Shown: positions 1 through 11,506 of the stretch, one piece after another
How the letters are laid out: each line of letters begins with the position of its first letter
How positions within the stretch are numbered: position 1 is the stretch's first letter
NCBI GenBank assembly: GCA_022376925.1
Contig: JAIOJX010000025.1
Location: 186,743,801-186,807,800, forward strand
Length of the DNA stretch: 64,000 bases
Direction of reading: 5' to 3'
Source of the DNA: Tragulus kanchil
Lineage: Eukaryota > Chordata > Mammalia > Artiodactyla > Tragulidae
Translations under genes and position numbers: made by a program
Notes under the pieces: generated by a model
The model's database searches: none
What the model was told of the DNA's origin: nothing
What the model saw: only the letters and a program-made list of their open reading frames with translations

Positions 1-189
1 AAGCCGACCTCCGCTGAGGCCTAACAGAAACCAGTCCATCTCAGTTCCCGGGCAGCTTCACCTCCCACATTTGAACATTAAGTTTAGGAAGCAGGTCAGC
101 AGGCTCCCCAAATGAGTACGATGCAAAGCTGTTGAATAATTGATGAGAGACTGAACAGTAGAATACCACATATAAAATGTTCTACCTCC

Positions 190-440
190 GGGCTTTCCTG
201 GTGGTCCAGTGGGTAAGGGGCGGTGCAAGGGGCGCCGGTTCGATCCCTGGCCTGCGAAGATCCCACGTGCCGTGGAGCGGCTGGCCCCATGTGTCCAACT
301 ACCGAGCCGGAGCTCTGGAGCGACAGAGGCCACTGCGATGGGAGGCCCACACAGGCCCGAAAGAACAAAGATGGATGAAAACAGGCAAATGAAAGACCAA
401 TAGAAGTGGCCAAAAAAAAAAAAAAAGTTAAAAAAAAAAG
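190..440 (+). mobile_element. tRNA-derived SINE (CHR/Bov-tA-like head, unusual 3' half)
   Basis: The element opens with the ruminant SINE head (CTTTCCTGGTGGTCCAGTGGG), followed by a B-box-like GGTTCGATCC near 238. Its 3' half reads roughly GAACAAAGATGGATGAAAAC then AATGAAAGACCAATAGAAG, and it ends in an A-rich tail at 411-440. The same 3' half recurs at 3700-4021 (opposite strand) and 33587-33875. This copy lacks about 28 bases present in the other two between the GAGCTCTGGAGC and ACAGAGGCC segments. It is a retroposed repeat, not a functional tRNA gene. Confidence 0.8.
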
Positions 441-1333
441 TTCTCGCTCTGCATTTTGTTGGTATGCTGGGGTTTTGTGGCGTACTTTCTAAATGCTAAT
501 TTTTTTTAACACTTTAAGCCCAAAGACAGCAAGAGGCCAGGCTGCAGAGACAGAGCGCTGCCCGGCTCCACCCTCCAGCCCCCGTCCGTCTCGGTCACCA
601 CGAGGCAGCCGCACACCGATGAGGGGTGGGAACAGGAGTTCGCTGCAGTGATGGAGCTCTTGGAATCAGGAGATATGGCGAATGTAAACAATCAGGAAAG
701 AGGAGAAAAAGAAAGAGAGAAAATGAAAGACTGGCAACCTTAAAAACGTAAAACACTTCAGGGAAATGAATATACACAGTTACTACTCAGAGTCTAATAA
801 TGTTAGAAGGACATGCAATTCCGAAAACCATGGAAGGCTGAAGACATGCCGACGCACACTCACCCCATAAAGAGAGCCTAGGACGCCGGCTCTAAACCCC
901 TCCAGCCCCGGCTCCCTTCGGGAGAACACATCCCCGCGCGCTCCTGGCCGTGGGACGGCCGAGTGCAGCTGGGCGCCGGAGGACGGGAGGCCGCGGACCC
1001 TGCGGGCAGACCCGCACGCGCCCAGGCGCTCACAGCAGCAGGGCTCTGGAACTGGACACCTCCAGGCGGCCTGAATATTTCATCGCTGTCCCCGGCGCCC
1101 GCGACACCAGGCCTCCCTGAGCAGCCCGCTCACCAGCACGGCGCTTTTCTCCAAGCACGGCCAAGAAAGGATACCGTTTTAAACGACAAAGGTCCACGGT
1201 ACCGGTTCAGAACCATTGCTCTAGTCCATCTCTCTGAGTGATTCTAATGCTATAGAAAGTTCACATCATGAAAAACCCACACAATAACCGACGAGGAGAA
1301 CCAGTGGGTGAGCTCTCTCTCATCAAGAAGAAA
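441..1333. other. Intergenic or intronic sequence, no gene seen
   Basis: No splice-flanked conserved coding segment or named repeat is recognisable. The first part is AT-rich, and 880-1060 is GC-rich with several CpGs. A weak L1-3'-end-like stretch (ACCTCAATAAAAC) sits at the right margin, inside the first duplicated unit. Confidence 0.5.
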
Positions 1334-3461
1334 CAGACGTGCAGAGCACAGCCCTGTGAATCAACCACACCTCAATAAAACAAATTAAATTAAAAACACG
1401 GCTTAACGTATCTGCCTCAAGGAGCAGGAGCCCCCAGCTGGGCGGGCACAGGCGCCGTGGGGCCACACGCCTGCCCCTCAGAGGACACAAAAGACACCTG
1501 TCTTGCAACCAGGCGTCCGTGTCCATAGAAACCGCCTCCCTAGCACACACGGCCGTGACTGCTGACCAGGGCCGGGCACCGCTCTCCAGGGTGCTGGGGG
1601 CGACGGACACGTGGGGTGGGGCCTCTGAGCAGCCCTTCAGCTCCCATCGCACCAGGCACACTCTCTGCACACGGAAGAATTTAATAAAGGCCTCAGTCAA
1701 GGAGAGCAGCAGCGCGGCGGAAGGCAGGCAGCCAGACACCCAGGTGGGAGATGGCAGCGGTGATCCCAGCCAAGGAGGGAAGGGAGGGGCGGGAGGACAG
1801 CCAAGACGGGGCGCGGGGCGCCGGCACCAGCAGGAGCTCGGGCTCAGCCTGCGGGCCCCACTCCCACGCCGCCTGCTCCACCCCAGAAGCTCCCAGGGTC
1901 TCACCCGAGCCTCAGTGCCCACCCAGGCGGGTCCGCCTCCACCCCGCTGCTCGCTCACTCATCCACTCGACACGACCCCGTGGCCTACCCTGGTGGACAA
2001 CTATGGTCCGGTGACCAGTGGCGGCCCCGCCCCCCAGGCCAGCCTAGGGACAGAACAGCTCAACAGGCTAACACGACCACCCACGGGAGTCGGGGGCGCA
2101 CAGGAGGCCCCTCAGCCCTGACTCCATCTGAAAAACGGCTCTCCCGGGCCTGCGTGCTCCACCCCCACTGGCTGCTCCCTCCGCTCCCCGGCCTCCCCTG
2201 GCCCCGCAGGCCTCCCCAGCCCTCTGTGCGGGCAGAAACGGCAGCAGGAACAGCAGCTCGGGGTCCACGTGCCACAGGCAGAGGGCACGCCGAGGCCACA
2301 GACCCAGAAACCCCGACTGCCTGGAAGCACCATGCCAACCTCACTCTGCCCGACCCCACGGCCAGGACGTGAGGCGGGCATCAATGTAAGTTCAAATCCA
2401 AATAAATTAAAAAGCAGACGTGCAGAGCACAGCCCTGTGAATCAACCACACCTCAATAAAACAAATTAAATTAAAAACACGGCTTAACGTATCTGCCTCA
2501 AGGAGCAGGAGCCCCCAGCTGGGCGGGCACAGGCGCCGTGGGGCCACACGCCTGCCCCTCAGAGGACACAAAAGACACCTGTCTTGCAACCAGGCGTCCG
2601 TGTCCATAGAAACCGCCTCCCTAGCACACACGGCCGTGACTGCTGACCAGGGCCGGGCACCGCTCTCCAGGGTGCTGGGGGCGACGGACACGTGGGGTGG
2701 GGCCTCTGAGCAGCCCTTCAGCTCCCATCGCACCAGGCACACTCTCTGCACACGGAAGAATTTAATAAAGGCCTCAGTCAAGGAGAGCAGCAGCGCAGCG
2801 GAAGGCAGGCAGCCAGACACCCAGGTGGGAGATGGCAGCGGTGATCCCAGCCAAGGAGGGAAGGGAGGGGCGGGAGGACAGCCAAGACGGGGCGCGGGGC
2901 GCCGGCACCAGCAGGAGCTCGGGCTCAGCCTGCGGGCCCCACTCCCACGCCGCCTGCTCCACCCCAGAAGCTCCCAGGGTCTCACCCGAGCCTCAGTGCC
3001 CACCCAGGCGGGTCCGCCTCCACCCCGCTGCTCGCTCACTCATCCACTCGACACGACCCCGTGGCCTACCCTGGTGGACAACTATGGTCCGGTGACCAGT
3101 GGCGGCCCCGCCCCCCAGGCCAGCCTAGGGACAGAACAGCTCAACAGGCTAACACGACCACCCACGGGAGTCGGGGGCGCACAGGAGGCCCCTCAGCCCT
3201 GACTCCATCTGAAAAACGGCTCTCCCGGGCCTGCGTGCTCCACCCCCACTGGCTGCTCCCTCCGCTCCCCGGCCTCCCCTGGCCCCGCAGGCCTCCCCAG
3301 CCCTCTGTGCGGGCAGAAACGGCAGCAGGAACAGCAGCTCGGGGTCCACGTGCCACAGGCAGAGGGCACGCCGAGGCCACAGACCCAGAAACCCCGACTG
3401 CCTGGAAGCACCATGCCAACCTCACTCTGCCCGACCCCACGGCCAGGACCGCGCTGGAGGC
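1334..3461. repeat. Tandem direct duplication 1 (2 x about 1.05 kb)
   Basis: Unit 1 is about 1334-2380 and unit 2 is 2415-3461, with a constant offset of 1081. I saw one substitution (the base within GCGCGGCGG near 1717 versus GCGCAGCGG near 2798). The tail of unit 1 after 2368 is degraded compared with 3450-3461 and is followed by a short AT-rich joiner at 2381-2414. The content is non-repetitive, CpG-containing DNA with long open frames on both strands in both copies. This is typical of stop-poor GC-rich DNA, not of a gene. Confidence 0.9.
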
Positions 3462-3699
3462 GGGCCAGCCGTCCGGGGGCAGACCCCATCCACGAGCTCC
3501 TGACTGGCTCTGGCCACCGGCCTGGCCACAACCGGTGCCGGAAAAGCAAACAGGACGAGCCGAAGCAACAAAGTTTCAGGATCTATAGTGGATGGAAATG
3601 CAGGCCTATTTCTGATTCCAGAAAAATTCTGGTTCAATAATCTCGAAATACTGGAGGTTAAAACATCTCAGGTTTCCCTTCTCATTATTATTATTATAT
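3462..3699. other. Unannotated spacer
   Basis: Single-copy sequence between duplication 1 and the next SINE. It turns AT-rich after 3590. No gene or named repeat is visible. Confidence 0.4.
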
Positions 3700-4021
3700 T
3701 TTTTTAAAACACTTATTTTATTTATTTATCTTTTGGGGGGTTGGGGTGAGGAGGGGGTGGGTGGGCCACTTCTATTGGTCTTTCATTTCTCTGTTTTCAT
3801 CCATCTTTGTTCTCTGGCTCCTGTGGGCCTCCCATCGCGGTGGCCTCTGTCGTCGCAGAGCGCCGGCTCTGGGCGCATGCGCTCCAGAGCTCCGGCTCGG
3901 TAATTGGACACATCGGTCCAGCCGCTCCGCGGCACGTGGGATCTTCCCAGGCCAGGGATCGAACCGGCGCCCCTTGCACTGCAAGGCGGTGTCCTTATCC
4001 ACTGGACCACCAGGGAAGCCC
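3700..4021 (-). mobile_element. tRNA-derived SINE, full-length, reverse orientation
   Basis: On the minus strand the element reads from GGGCTTCCCTGGTGGTCCAG at 4021 leftwards. It continues through the B-box-like GGTTCGATCCCTGG, the GCCGGAGCTCTGGAGC segment and a 3' half shared with the copies at 190 and 33587, then ends in an A/T-rich tail near 3700-3735. It keeps many CpGs, so it is probably one of the younger insertions here. It is the longest of the three copies and the best guide to the subfamily consensus. Confidence 0.85.
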
Positions 4022-4137
4022 CCCTTCTCATTATTATTTGACTTTCCTTTTTATCTCTGCTTAATACTTGTTTACCTGTTTGTGGTTTTTAAACCAGGCA
4101 ATGGGAGACTATAAATAAAGTTATTGGATTTAGTAAA

Positions 4138-6410
4138 CAAAAATAAAGGGCATTCAATTAAATCTGAATTTCAGAGAAAAGATACATAACGTTCAGTCAA
4201 AGCCTCTCCTCTTACTGCACAGCAGGCCCCATCTGACACACCTGACGACGAAGGAACAACCAGGCCTATCTCCCTGCCCAGGTGGCAGCCCTCTCGGCTC
4301 CGCCCAGCACCTACCTCCGGAGACTGCCTGTCCCCTCACCCCGGCACCCTCCCCACAGGCCCTGGGCAGGAGGCGCAGCCAAGCCCTCCGCCCACCTGCT
4401 GCCTGGTCCCGGGCTCACTCCATCCCTGCCCGGCCCCCTCCTCGCTCACCCAGTACTGCACGGACCACAGTTCTCCTCTCCAACAAGTGGGTCTTATCTC
4501 AGGCCTCCCCACCACCACCCCTGCGCACAAGCCCACGGGGCTCCTCCCGTCCCAGGCCCAGGTGTGGAGGGCAGAGGGGTGACCCCAGACATCAGGTCCT
4601 AACGCCCAGGACGGAAGTCACTTCACTTGGGAAGGGCCCAGCACCGGAATCTGAGACGAGGAGATGCTGCTGGCTGCCCACGGGCCTAAGTGCCATTGCA
4701 GGTGTCCTTCTGAGAGCGGGGAAAGGGAAGGCCAGACCCAGGGAGCCCGCGGCGGGGAGGACCACCCCCGCCCCAGCCCGGAGGGGCCTGCCCGCTCCCC
4801 TGGGTGGACACCTGCATCCAGAGGGGCGGGACTCAGCCTCCGCGGGTCTAAGCCCCCGAGCTGGCAGCACCTCGCCCCGCCCCCGGGCCCGGGCGCTCAC
4901 CCTGGCGGTGGGGAGCGGAGGGCTGCAGAAGGCTGAGCTCCACAGCCCCGCCCCAGCCGGGCTCCAGGCCCCTGGGGCAGCGGGCAGTCTGGGCACCGCA
5001 CGGCGCCCCGGGCCTCCGGGTTCTGCGGGCCCCCGGCCGGCACACAGCGGGGGCTGCACACGAGCGCGCTCACGGCGCCCAGCCCCCGGCAGCCGCGCTG
5101 GGTCTTCTGCAGCCTCGCCCCTCCCACGAGCCACAGACAGCGACGGGCACAGAGGGCAGCCTGCTGAGGTCGCGCTGGACTCCAGGGTGAAGAGCGGGTA
5201 CGGGGGGCAGTGATCTGGGCCTGGCCCGCTCCAGCCAGCCAGCAGGACCCCCCCATCAGGGGTCAGCGGAAATTTTTCAAAAATAAAGGGCATTCAATTA
5301 AATCTGAATTTCAGAGAAAAGATACATAACGTTCAGTCAAAGCCTCTCCTCTTACTGCACAGCAGGCCCCATCTGACACACCTGACGACGAAGGAACAAC
5401 CAGGCCTATCTCCCTGCCCAGGTGGCAGCCCTCTCGGCTCCGCCCAGCACCTACCTCCGGAGACTGCCTGTCCCCTCACCCCGGCACCCTCCCCACAGGC
5501 CCTGGGCAGGAGGCGCAGCCAAGCCCTCCGCCCACCTGCTGCCTGGTCCCGGGCTCACTCCATCCCTGCCCGGCCCCCTCCTCGCTCACCCAGTACTGCA
5601 CGGACCACAGTTCTCCTCTCCAACAAGTGGGTCTTATCTCAGGCCTCCCCACCACCACCCCTGCGCACAAGCCCACGGGGCTCCTCCCGTCCCAGGCCCA
5701 GGTGTGGAGGGCAGAGGGGTGACCCCAGACATCAGGTCCTAACGCCCAGGACGGAAGTCACTTCACTTGGGAAGGGCCCAGCACCGGAATCTGAGACGAG
5801 GAGATGCTGCTGGCTGCCCACGGGCCTAAGTGCCATTGCAGGTGTCCTTCTGAGAGCGGGGAAAGGGAAGGCCAGACCCAGGGAGCCCGCGGCGGGGAGG
5901 ACCACCCCCGCCCCAGCCCGGAGGGGCCTGCCCGCTCCCCTGGGTGGACACCTGCATCCAGAGGGGCGGGACTCAGCCTCCGCGGGTCTAAGCCCCCGAG
6001 CTGGCAGCACCTCGCCCCGCCCCCGGGCCCGGGCGCTCACCCTGGCGGTGGGGAGCGGAGGGCTGCAGAAGGCTGAGCTCCACAGCCCCGCCCCAGCCGG
6101 GCTCCAGGCCCCTGGGGCAGCGGGCAGTCTGGGCACCGCACGGCGCCCCGGGCCTCCGGGTTCTGCGGGCCCCCGGCCGGCACACAGCGGGGGCTGCACA
6201 CGAGCGCGCTCACGGCGCCCAGCCCCCGGCAGCCGCGCTGGGTCTTCTGCAGCCTCGCCCCTCCCACGAGCCACAGACAGCGACGGGCACAGAGGGCAGC
6301 CTGCTGAGGTCGCGCTGGACTCCAGGGTGAAGAGCGGGTACGGGGGGCAGTGATCTGGGCCTGGCCCGCTCCAGCCAGCCAGCAGGACCCCCCCATCAGG
6401 GGTCAGCGGA
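4138..6410. repeat. Tandem direct duplication 2 (2 x 1.13 kb)
   Basis: Units are 4138-5270 and 5278-6410, offset 1140. I saw no differences between 4141-5270 and 5281-6410. The join at 5271-5277 is a short T/A run. The unit is CpG-rich, with GC-box-like stretches around 4860-4900 and 4945, and has no recognisable exon. Two perfect kilobase copies separated by a few junk bases fit an uncollapsed assembly overlap better than a biological duplication. Confidence 0.93.
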
Positions 6411-7329
6411 CAGAGCCGTCCTCCCCCTCGGCGGCTCCTGCGGAGGGGGGCCGTGCAGAGCGCCCACCGGCCCACGCCCCCGCAGCCTCTTCGTACCCGA
6501 GCAGGCTCCTCAGAAGGGCAGCCCGGGCGCCATCCGCCCAGGAGCCCGAGCAAGGGCCCTCGCCGGGGCTAGGGCGGCTCCTCCCTGGTCACCTGACTCT
6601 CCGAGGAGAAACACGTCACCTCGGAGCGACGCCTGGCGCTGGAGGCCCCTCGGTGCAGGGCAGCCTCACGCTCCTCCTGCGCTGCCGAGTGCAGCCCAGG
6701 CAGGGGCACAGTTCCAACTCCACCGCCCGCAGGTACCGAGAACTGGGCGAGCAGGTGGGCACGGGAGGGAGCTGTCCTCCACAAGAAGCGGGCCGCACGG
6801 GGGGTGCACGGAGGCTGGGGGCGCCCGTCTGGGGCTCAGGTGGGAGCCAGGACCGTCCAGCTTCTAGTCACGGGACGGAGAGGGGCACGCATGTGGCTGG
6901 AAAGGAAGGGCACATCTCAGCGTCCCAGGCAGGGGGGGCTGGGGAGAGCAGGGCTCTGCCCAGGCCCAGGAGGCTGCGGGAGAGAGGGGAGGCGGCCAGC
7001 AGTCCCAGCGGCCCAGACAGAGAGGACGGGAGGCGCTGAGTCCCAGGACAAAGCCAGCGCTCTTCAGAGCAAAGGCCCCCACCGTGGGCCCCCGCCCCGA
7101 CCAGCACACAGTCTGCTACAAGCTGCTCCGCAAAACAGGAAGGCGCGACCCGCAGGCACGGGACAGAGGCCGGGGAAACTGATCCCCACACAGCCTCGGA
7201 GCTGAGCTGAGCCGGGCAGAGCGTCAGGGCCGCCAGCGCGGCGTGCTCAGGGCTCAGCGGGAGACACAGCCACACAGACAGGAGGCCCGTCACCGCAGAG
7301 AAGCAGACGCTCTGAAAAGGCAGCGCGTG
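6411..7329. other. GC-rich single-copy sequence, no gene seen
   Basis: Open frames exist on both strands, but none matches a family I recognise and none is flanked by convincing splice sites. No named repeat was identified. Confidence 0.4.
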
Positions 7330-8260
7330 GAAGTTCCAGAAATAAGAACTACAGGAATGGACATGTTACAACTCATCGAATTGGACTGATTTGGATCGGA
7401 GATGGAAGAGATGAAAAAGAACAAAAACTTAAAATTAGAACAGGCCTGCATGCCTTGAGACAATAACAAACAGGCCACAAGAGCAGGGGCGGGCAGAGGA
7501 GAGCACACGGGGTGGGGAAATATCTGAATAAACAATGAGCAACGTTTTCCCAAACTTGGTGAAAAAGTATGAACTTATTTATCCAAGCAGGTCCACAAAG
7601 TCTGAACAGGATAAACACAAAGAAAACCCTCCTGAGCGCAGCCCAGTCCCGGCGCTGGGAGTCAGCGGCAGGACAAGAGCGGGCGGCGGGGGCGGCCACG
7701 CCAGCCGCCGGAGGACGGAGCGGAGCAGGCAGAGCGCCGGGAAGGAGATGCTGGCATCCTGAGCGGCACACAGATTCTGCACAATGGGAGGAAAGCGGGC
7801 CGGTTCGGATCACTCAGCACCGGGAGGACTTGCCATCGACAGGAAGACACACGGAGGGAGCACTCCGAGCTGAAGCGACGGGACACCAGACGGAGGCCGG
7901 GTCTACACGGAGGAGGGGGCGCAGCGGAAATGGTCACTGTGTGGGCACGTGTTTCTAAAACATGACTTTCCTTCTTTTAATCTCTTTAAAATACGCAGGA
8001 CTCTTTCAAGGAACAGCTGCCGCAGCGTGTTCCCCAGTGCACAGCGCCAGCAGGCGCGGGACGGACGGCCGCAGGCAGCGCCGGGGCGCGGGGCCTTGCT
8101 CCCGGCAGCTCGCCCGTCTATCCAGAGGCTGCGAGACCCCCTCTCACCAGACGGCAGCAAGGCAGGCGTTCCAGGCGGCTGAAAAATTAGGCAAAGAGGT
8201 ACAGCCAAAGAGTCAGCACAGGCATTGACACGGGGTCCTAGAAAATACGTGTTTCTATTT
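7330..8260 (+). mobile_element. Diverged old L1 fragment
   Basis: The stretch around 7535-7630 (GTTTTCCCAAACTTGGTGAA, then CAGGATAAACACAAAGAAAA) matches the part of mammalian L1 just upstream of ORF2. A following segment near 7765 resembles the usual polypeptide-free continuation. The fragment is heavily diverged, with CpG-rich insertions, and no L1 frame stays open. The boundaries are approximate. Confidence 0.45.
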
Positions 8261-8654
8261 ATTACAGACACACACACACACTTGCGACAGGCCTCCAGAC
8301 ACAAACAGGTGCCTACCTTTGTGTAAGTGCACACAAACACACACGCATTCAATTAACCCAAAACAAGACAGGAAAGGAAAAGCAGCAGCAGCAACGCACA
8401 ACAGGACAAGCAGAAAACAGTGACACAAAGCAGGCCCGCTGACGGTCACGTGAAACACGAATGCGAGGCCGTGGCAACAGCGGGACGCGGAGCCGGCGGC
8501 CAGGAGGCGGCCAGCTAGGCAGGGCCGACCTCACAGTCGTCACAGTGAGGGACGAGTACTGGGCAGCCACCGTCCCTGCTCTCACTCTGCACGCGATCAC
8601 GTATTTTCTACAATGAACACTTTCAAGCACTGAGTGTTCCAAATATTTTTTATA

Positions 8655-10896
8655 GCCAAGTGGGCCTTAGGAACCATTACTATGAACAGCATCAGCTGGA
8701 TCACAGAAGCAGTAAGGGAATTCACAAAAAACATCTACTTCTGCTTCATCGACTACGCTAAGGCCTTTGACTGTGTGGATCACAACAAACTGTGGAAAAT
8801 TCTTCAAGAGACGGGAACACCAGGGCACCTTACCTGCCTCCTGCGAGACCTGTGTGCAGGACAAGAAGCAACAGTGAGAACCAGACATGGAACAACAACT
8901 GGTTCAAAGTTGGGAAAGGAGGACTGCATATGGTCACCTGCTTACTTAACTTCTATCCGGAGGACACCATGCGAAACGCCAGGCTGGAGGAAGCACAAGC
9001 TGGCATCAAGACTGCCGGGAGAAATACCAACAACCTCATGCAGCCAGATACGCAGATGACACCGCCCTAGCGGCAGAAAGCGAAGAGGAACCAAAGAGCC
9101 TCTTGATGAAGGTGAAAGAGGAGAGTGAAAAGTTTCAGGCTTAAAATTCAACATTCAAATAACTAAGATCACGGTATCCAGTCCCATCACTTCATGGCAG
9201 ACAGATGGCGGGGGAAATGGAAATAACGGCTGACTTTATTTTCCTGGGCTCCAAAAGTCACTGCAGACCGCGGCTGCAGCCATGAAATTAAAAGGTGCTT
9301 GCTCCTTGGAAGAAAAGCTATGACAAACCTAGACAGCGTATTCAAAAGCAGAGGCATCACTTTGCCAACAAAGGTCCATATAGTCAAACCTATGTCTCTT
9401 CCAGTTGTCAAGGATGGATGTGAGAGCTGGATCATACAGCAGGCTGAGTGCCGAAAAACTGCTGCTTCTGAACCGTGGTGCTGGCGAAGACTCTTGAGAG
9501 TCCCTTGGACGGCAAGGTCGAAGCAGGCCATCCTCAAGGAAGTCAACCCTGAGTGCTCACTGGAAGGCCGGATGCTGCCGCTGCAGCGCCAGTGCTCTGA
9601 CCACCGCGTGGGGAGAGCCGCCTCATTTTAAAAGCCCCTGATGCTGGGAGTGACTGAGGGCAGGAGGAGAAGGGGACGACAGATGAGATGCTCGGATGGC
9701 ATCGCCAACTCAACGGACACGAGTCTGAGCAGACTCTGGGAGACGCTGAAGGCCAGGGAAGCCTGGCGGCTGCAGCCCACGGGGTCACAAAAACATCTAC
9801 TTCTGCTTCATCGACTACGCTAAGGCCTTTGACTGTGTGGATCACAACAAACTGTGGAAAATTCTTCAAGAGACGGGAACACCAGGGCACCTTACCTGCC
9901 TCCTGCGAGACCTGTGTGCAGGACAAGAAGCAACAGTGAGAACCAGACATGGAACAACAACTGGTTCAAAGTTGGGAAAGGAGGACTGCATATGGTCACC
10001 TGCTTACTTAACTTCTATCCGGAGAACACCATGCGAAACGCCAGGCTGGAGGAAGCACAAGCTGGCATCAAGACTGCCGGGAGAAATACCAACAACCTCA
10101 TGCAGCCAGATACGCAGATGACACCGCCCTAGCGGCAGAAAGCGAAGAGGAACCAAAGAGCCTCTTGATGAAGGTGAAAGAGGAGAGTGAAAAGTTTCAG
10201 GCTTAAAATTCAACATTCAAATAACTAAGATCACGGTATCCAGTCCCATCACTTCATGGCAGACAGATGGCGGGGGAAATGGAAATAACGGCTGACTTTA
10301 TTTTCCTGGGCTCCAAAAGTCACTGCAGACCGCGGCTGCAGCCATGAAATTAAAAGGTGCTTGCTCCTTGGAAGAAAAGCTATGACAAACCTAGACAGCG
10401 TATTCAAAAGCAGAGGCATCACTTTGCCAACAAAGGTCCATATAGTCAAACCTATGTCTCTTCCAGTTGTCAAGGATGGATGTGAGAGCTGGATCATACA
10501 GCAGGCTGAGTGCCGAAAAACTGCTGCTTCTGAACCGTGGTGCTGGCGAAGACTCTTGAGAGTCCCTTGGACGGCAAGGTCGAAGCAGGCCATCCTCAAG
10601 GAAGTCAACCCTGAGTGCTCACTGGAAGGCCGGATGCTGCCGCTGCAGCGCCAGTGCTCTGACCACCGCGTGGGGAGAGCCGCCTCATTTTAAAAGCCCC
10701 TGATGCTGGGAGTGACTGAGGGCAGGAGGAGAAGGGGACGACAGATGAGATGCTCGGATGGCATCGCCAACTCAACGGACACGAGTCTGAGCAGACTCTG
10801 GGAGACGCTGAAGGCCAGGGAAGCCTGGCGGCTGCAGCCCACGGGGTCACAAAGAGGCGGACGCAACTTGGGACTAAGTAACAGCAAACCCCCGAA
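8655..10896 (+). mobile_element. BovB LINE fragment (RTE clade), partly repeated by duplication 3
   Basis: Translation gives the BovB reverse-transcriptase core, including FCFIDYAKAFDCVDHNKLWK near 8738-8800 and the catalytic YADDT motif at 9049-9063 (also about 1062 bases further on). A C-terminal segment with CWRRLLRVPWTARSKQ follows near 9480. The frame is broken by small indels, so no full protein is possible. The beginning (8655-8725) joins a more 5' BovB segment to the RT region through an internal deletion. The true 3' end, with its run into AACAGCAAACCCC, lies at about 10880-10896. Without the tandem duplication the element would be about 1.2 kb. BovB was acquired horizontally in the ruminant ancestry and is diagnostic of the clade. 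Confidence 0.93.
8723..10851. repeat. Tandem direct duplication 3 (2 x 1.06 kb) inside BovB
   Basis: Units are about 8723-9788 and 9785-10850, offset 1062, with a short microhomology (GTCACAAA / TTCACAAA) at the join. One difference is GGAGGACACC near 8960 versus GGAGAACACC near 10021. The join fuses the BovB 3' end back to its RT domain. Confidence 0.92.
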
Positions 10897-11506
10897 CTAC
10901 TTTGGAAAAGCTTGAGTTTATTATTTATTAGTCAATATAAATTTCCATTTGGAGGAAATTTAAACACTAAAAATATAAATGGAAAGCACATTCACATTCA
11001 CAGGCGGAAACTGCAAGATGAGCTTCGTGAGGAGCTGACTCTGAGGGTCAGGACACGGACAGGCTGAGTCCAAGGGCAGCAGAGCCCACAGGGCAGCCGC
11101 TGAGCCGAGCCGGTGGCGGCGCGGCTCGTCCCCCGAGCGCTGCCCCTGGGGAAGACGGGCCCCCCGAGGCGCACGGCCGCCGCCGGGGCGCCACGCCTGT
11201 GGGCCTGGAAGAGCGCGAGGCGGACGCAGACGAGCCGCGGTCCCCGCTGCAGGTCGTAAAGCCTTTCCCCACGGTTCTCAGGACGATTTTCATCCCCACT
11301 CGGCCCCCAAATCAGTGACACAGGAGACCTGAACACTAGGTAGGATCCCTTCTGTGTATCAGGCACAATTTCAGGTGTTTGAATTCAGCCATGAGTAATA
11401 TCGAGGGAAAAATATCCTTGTTCTCAAGAAGGACGATAAGACAGGGTGAAAACTCAAAACACGCTCAGTTACTACCTTCTAAGAGATAAGATCCGGCGTC
11501 TCCAAA
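10897..11506. other. AT-rich to mixed single-copy sequence
   Basis: 10910-11000 is AT-rich, 11080-11250 is CpG-rich, then AT-rich again. No exon, RNA gene or named repeat was recognised. Confidence 0.4.

Noticed and set aside
1519..3202. Paired 200-codon frames present in both units of duplication 1
   Set aside because: Their repetition reflects the duplicated DNA, not a gene family. Both strands are open and no homologue is recognised.
8655..10896. Active BovB retrotransposon
   Set aside because: The YADDT motif is intact, but the element is truncated with an internal deletion and frameshifts. The second copy comes from duplication 3.
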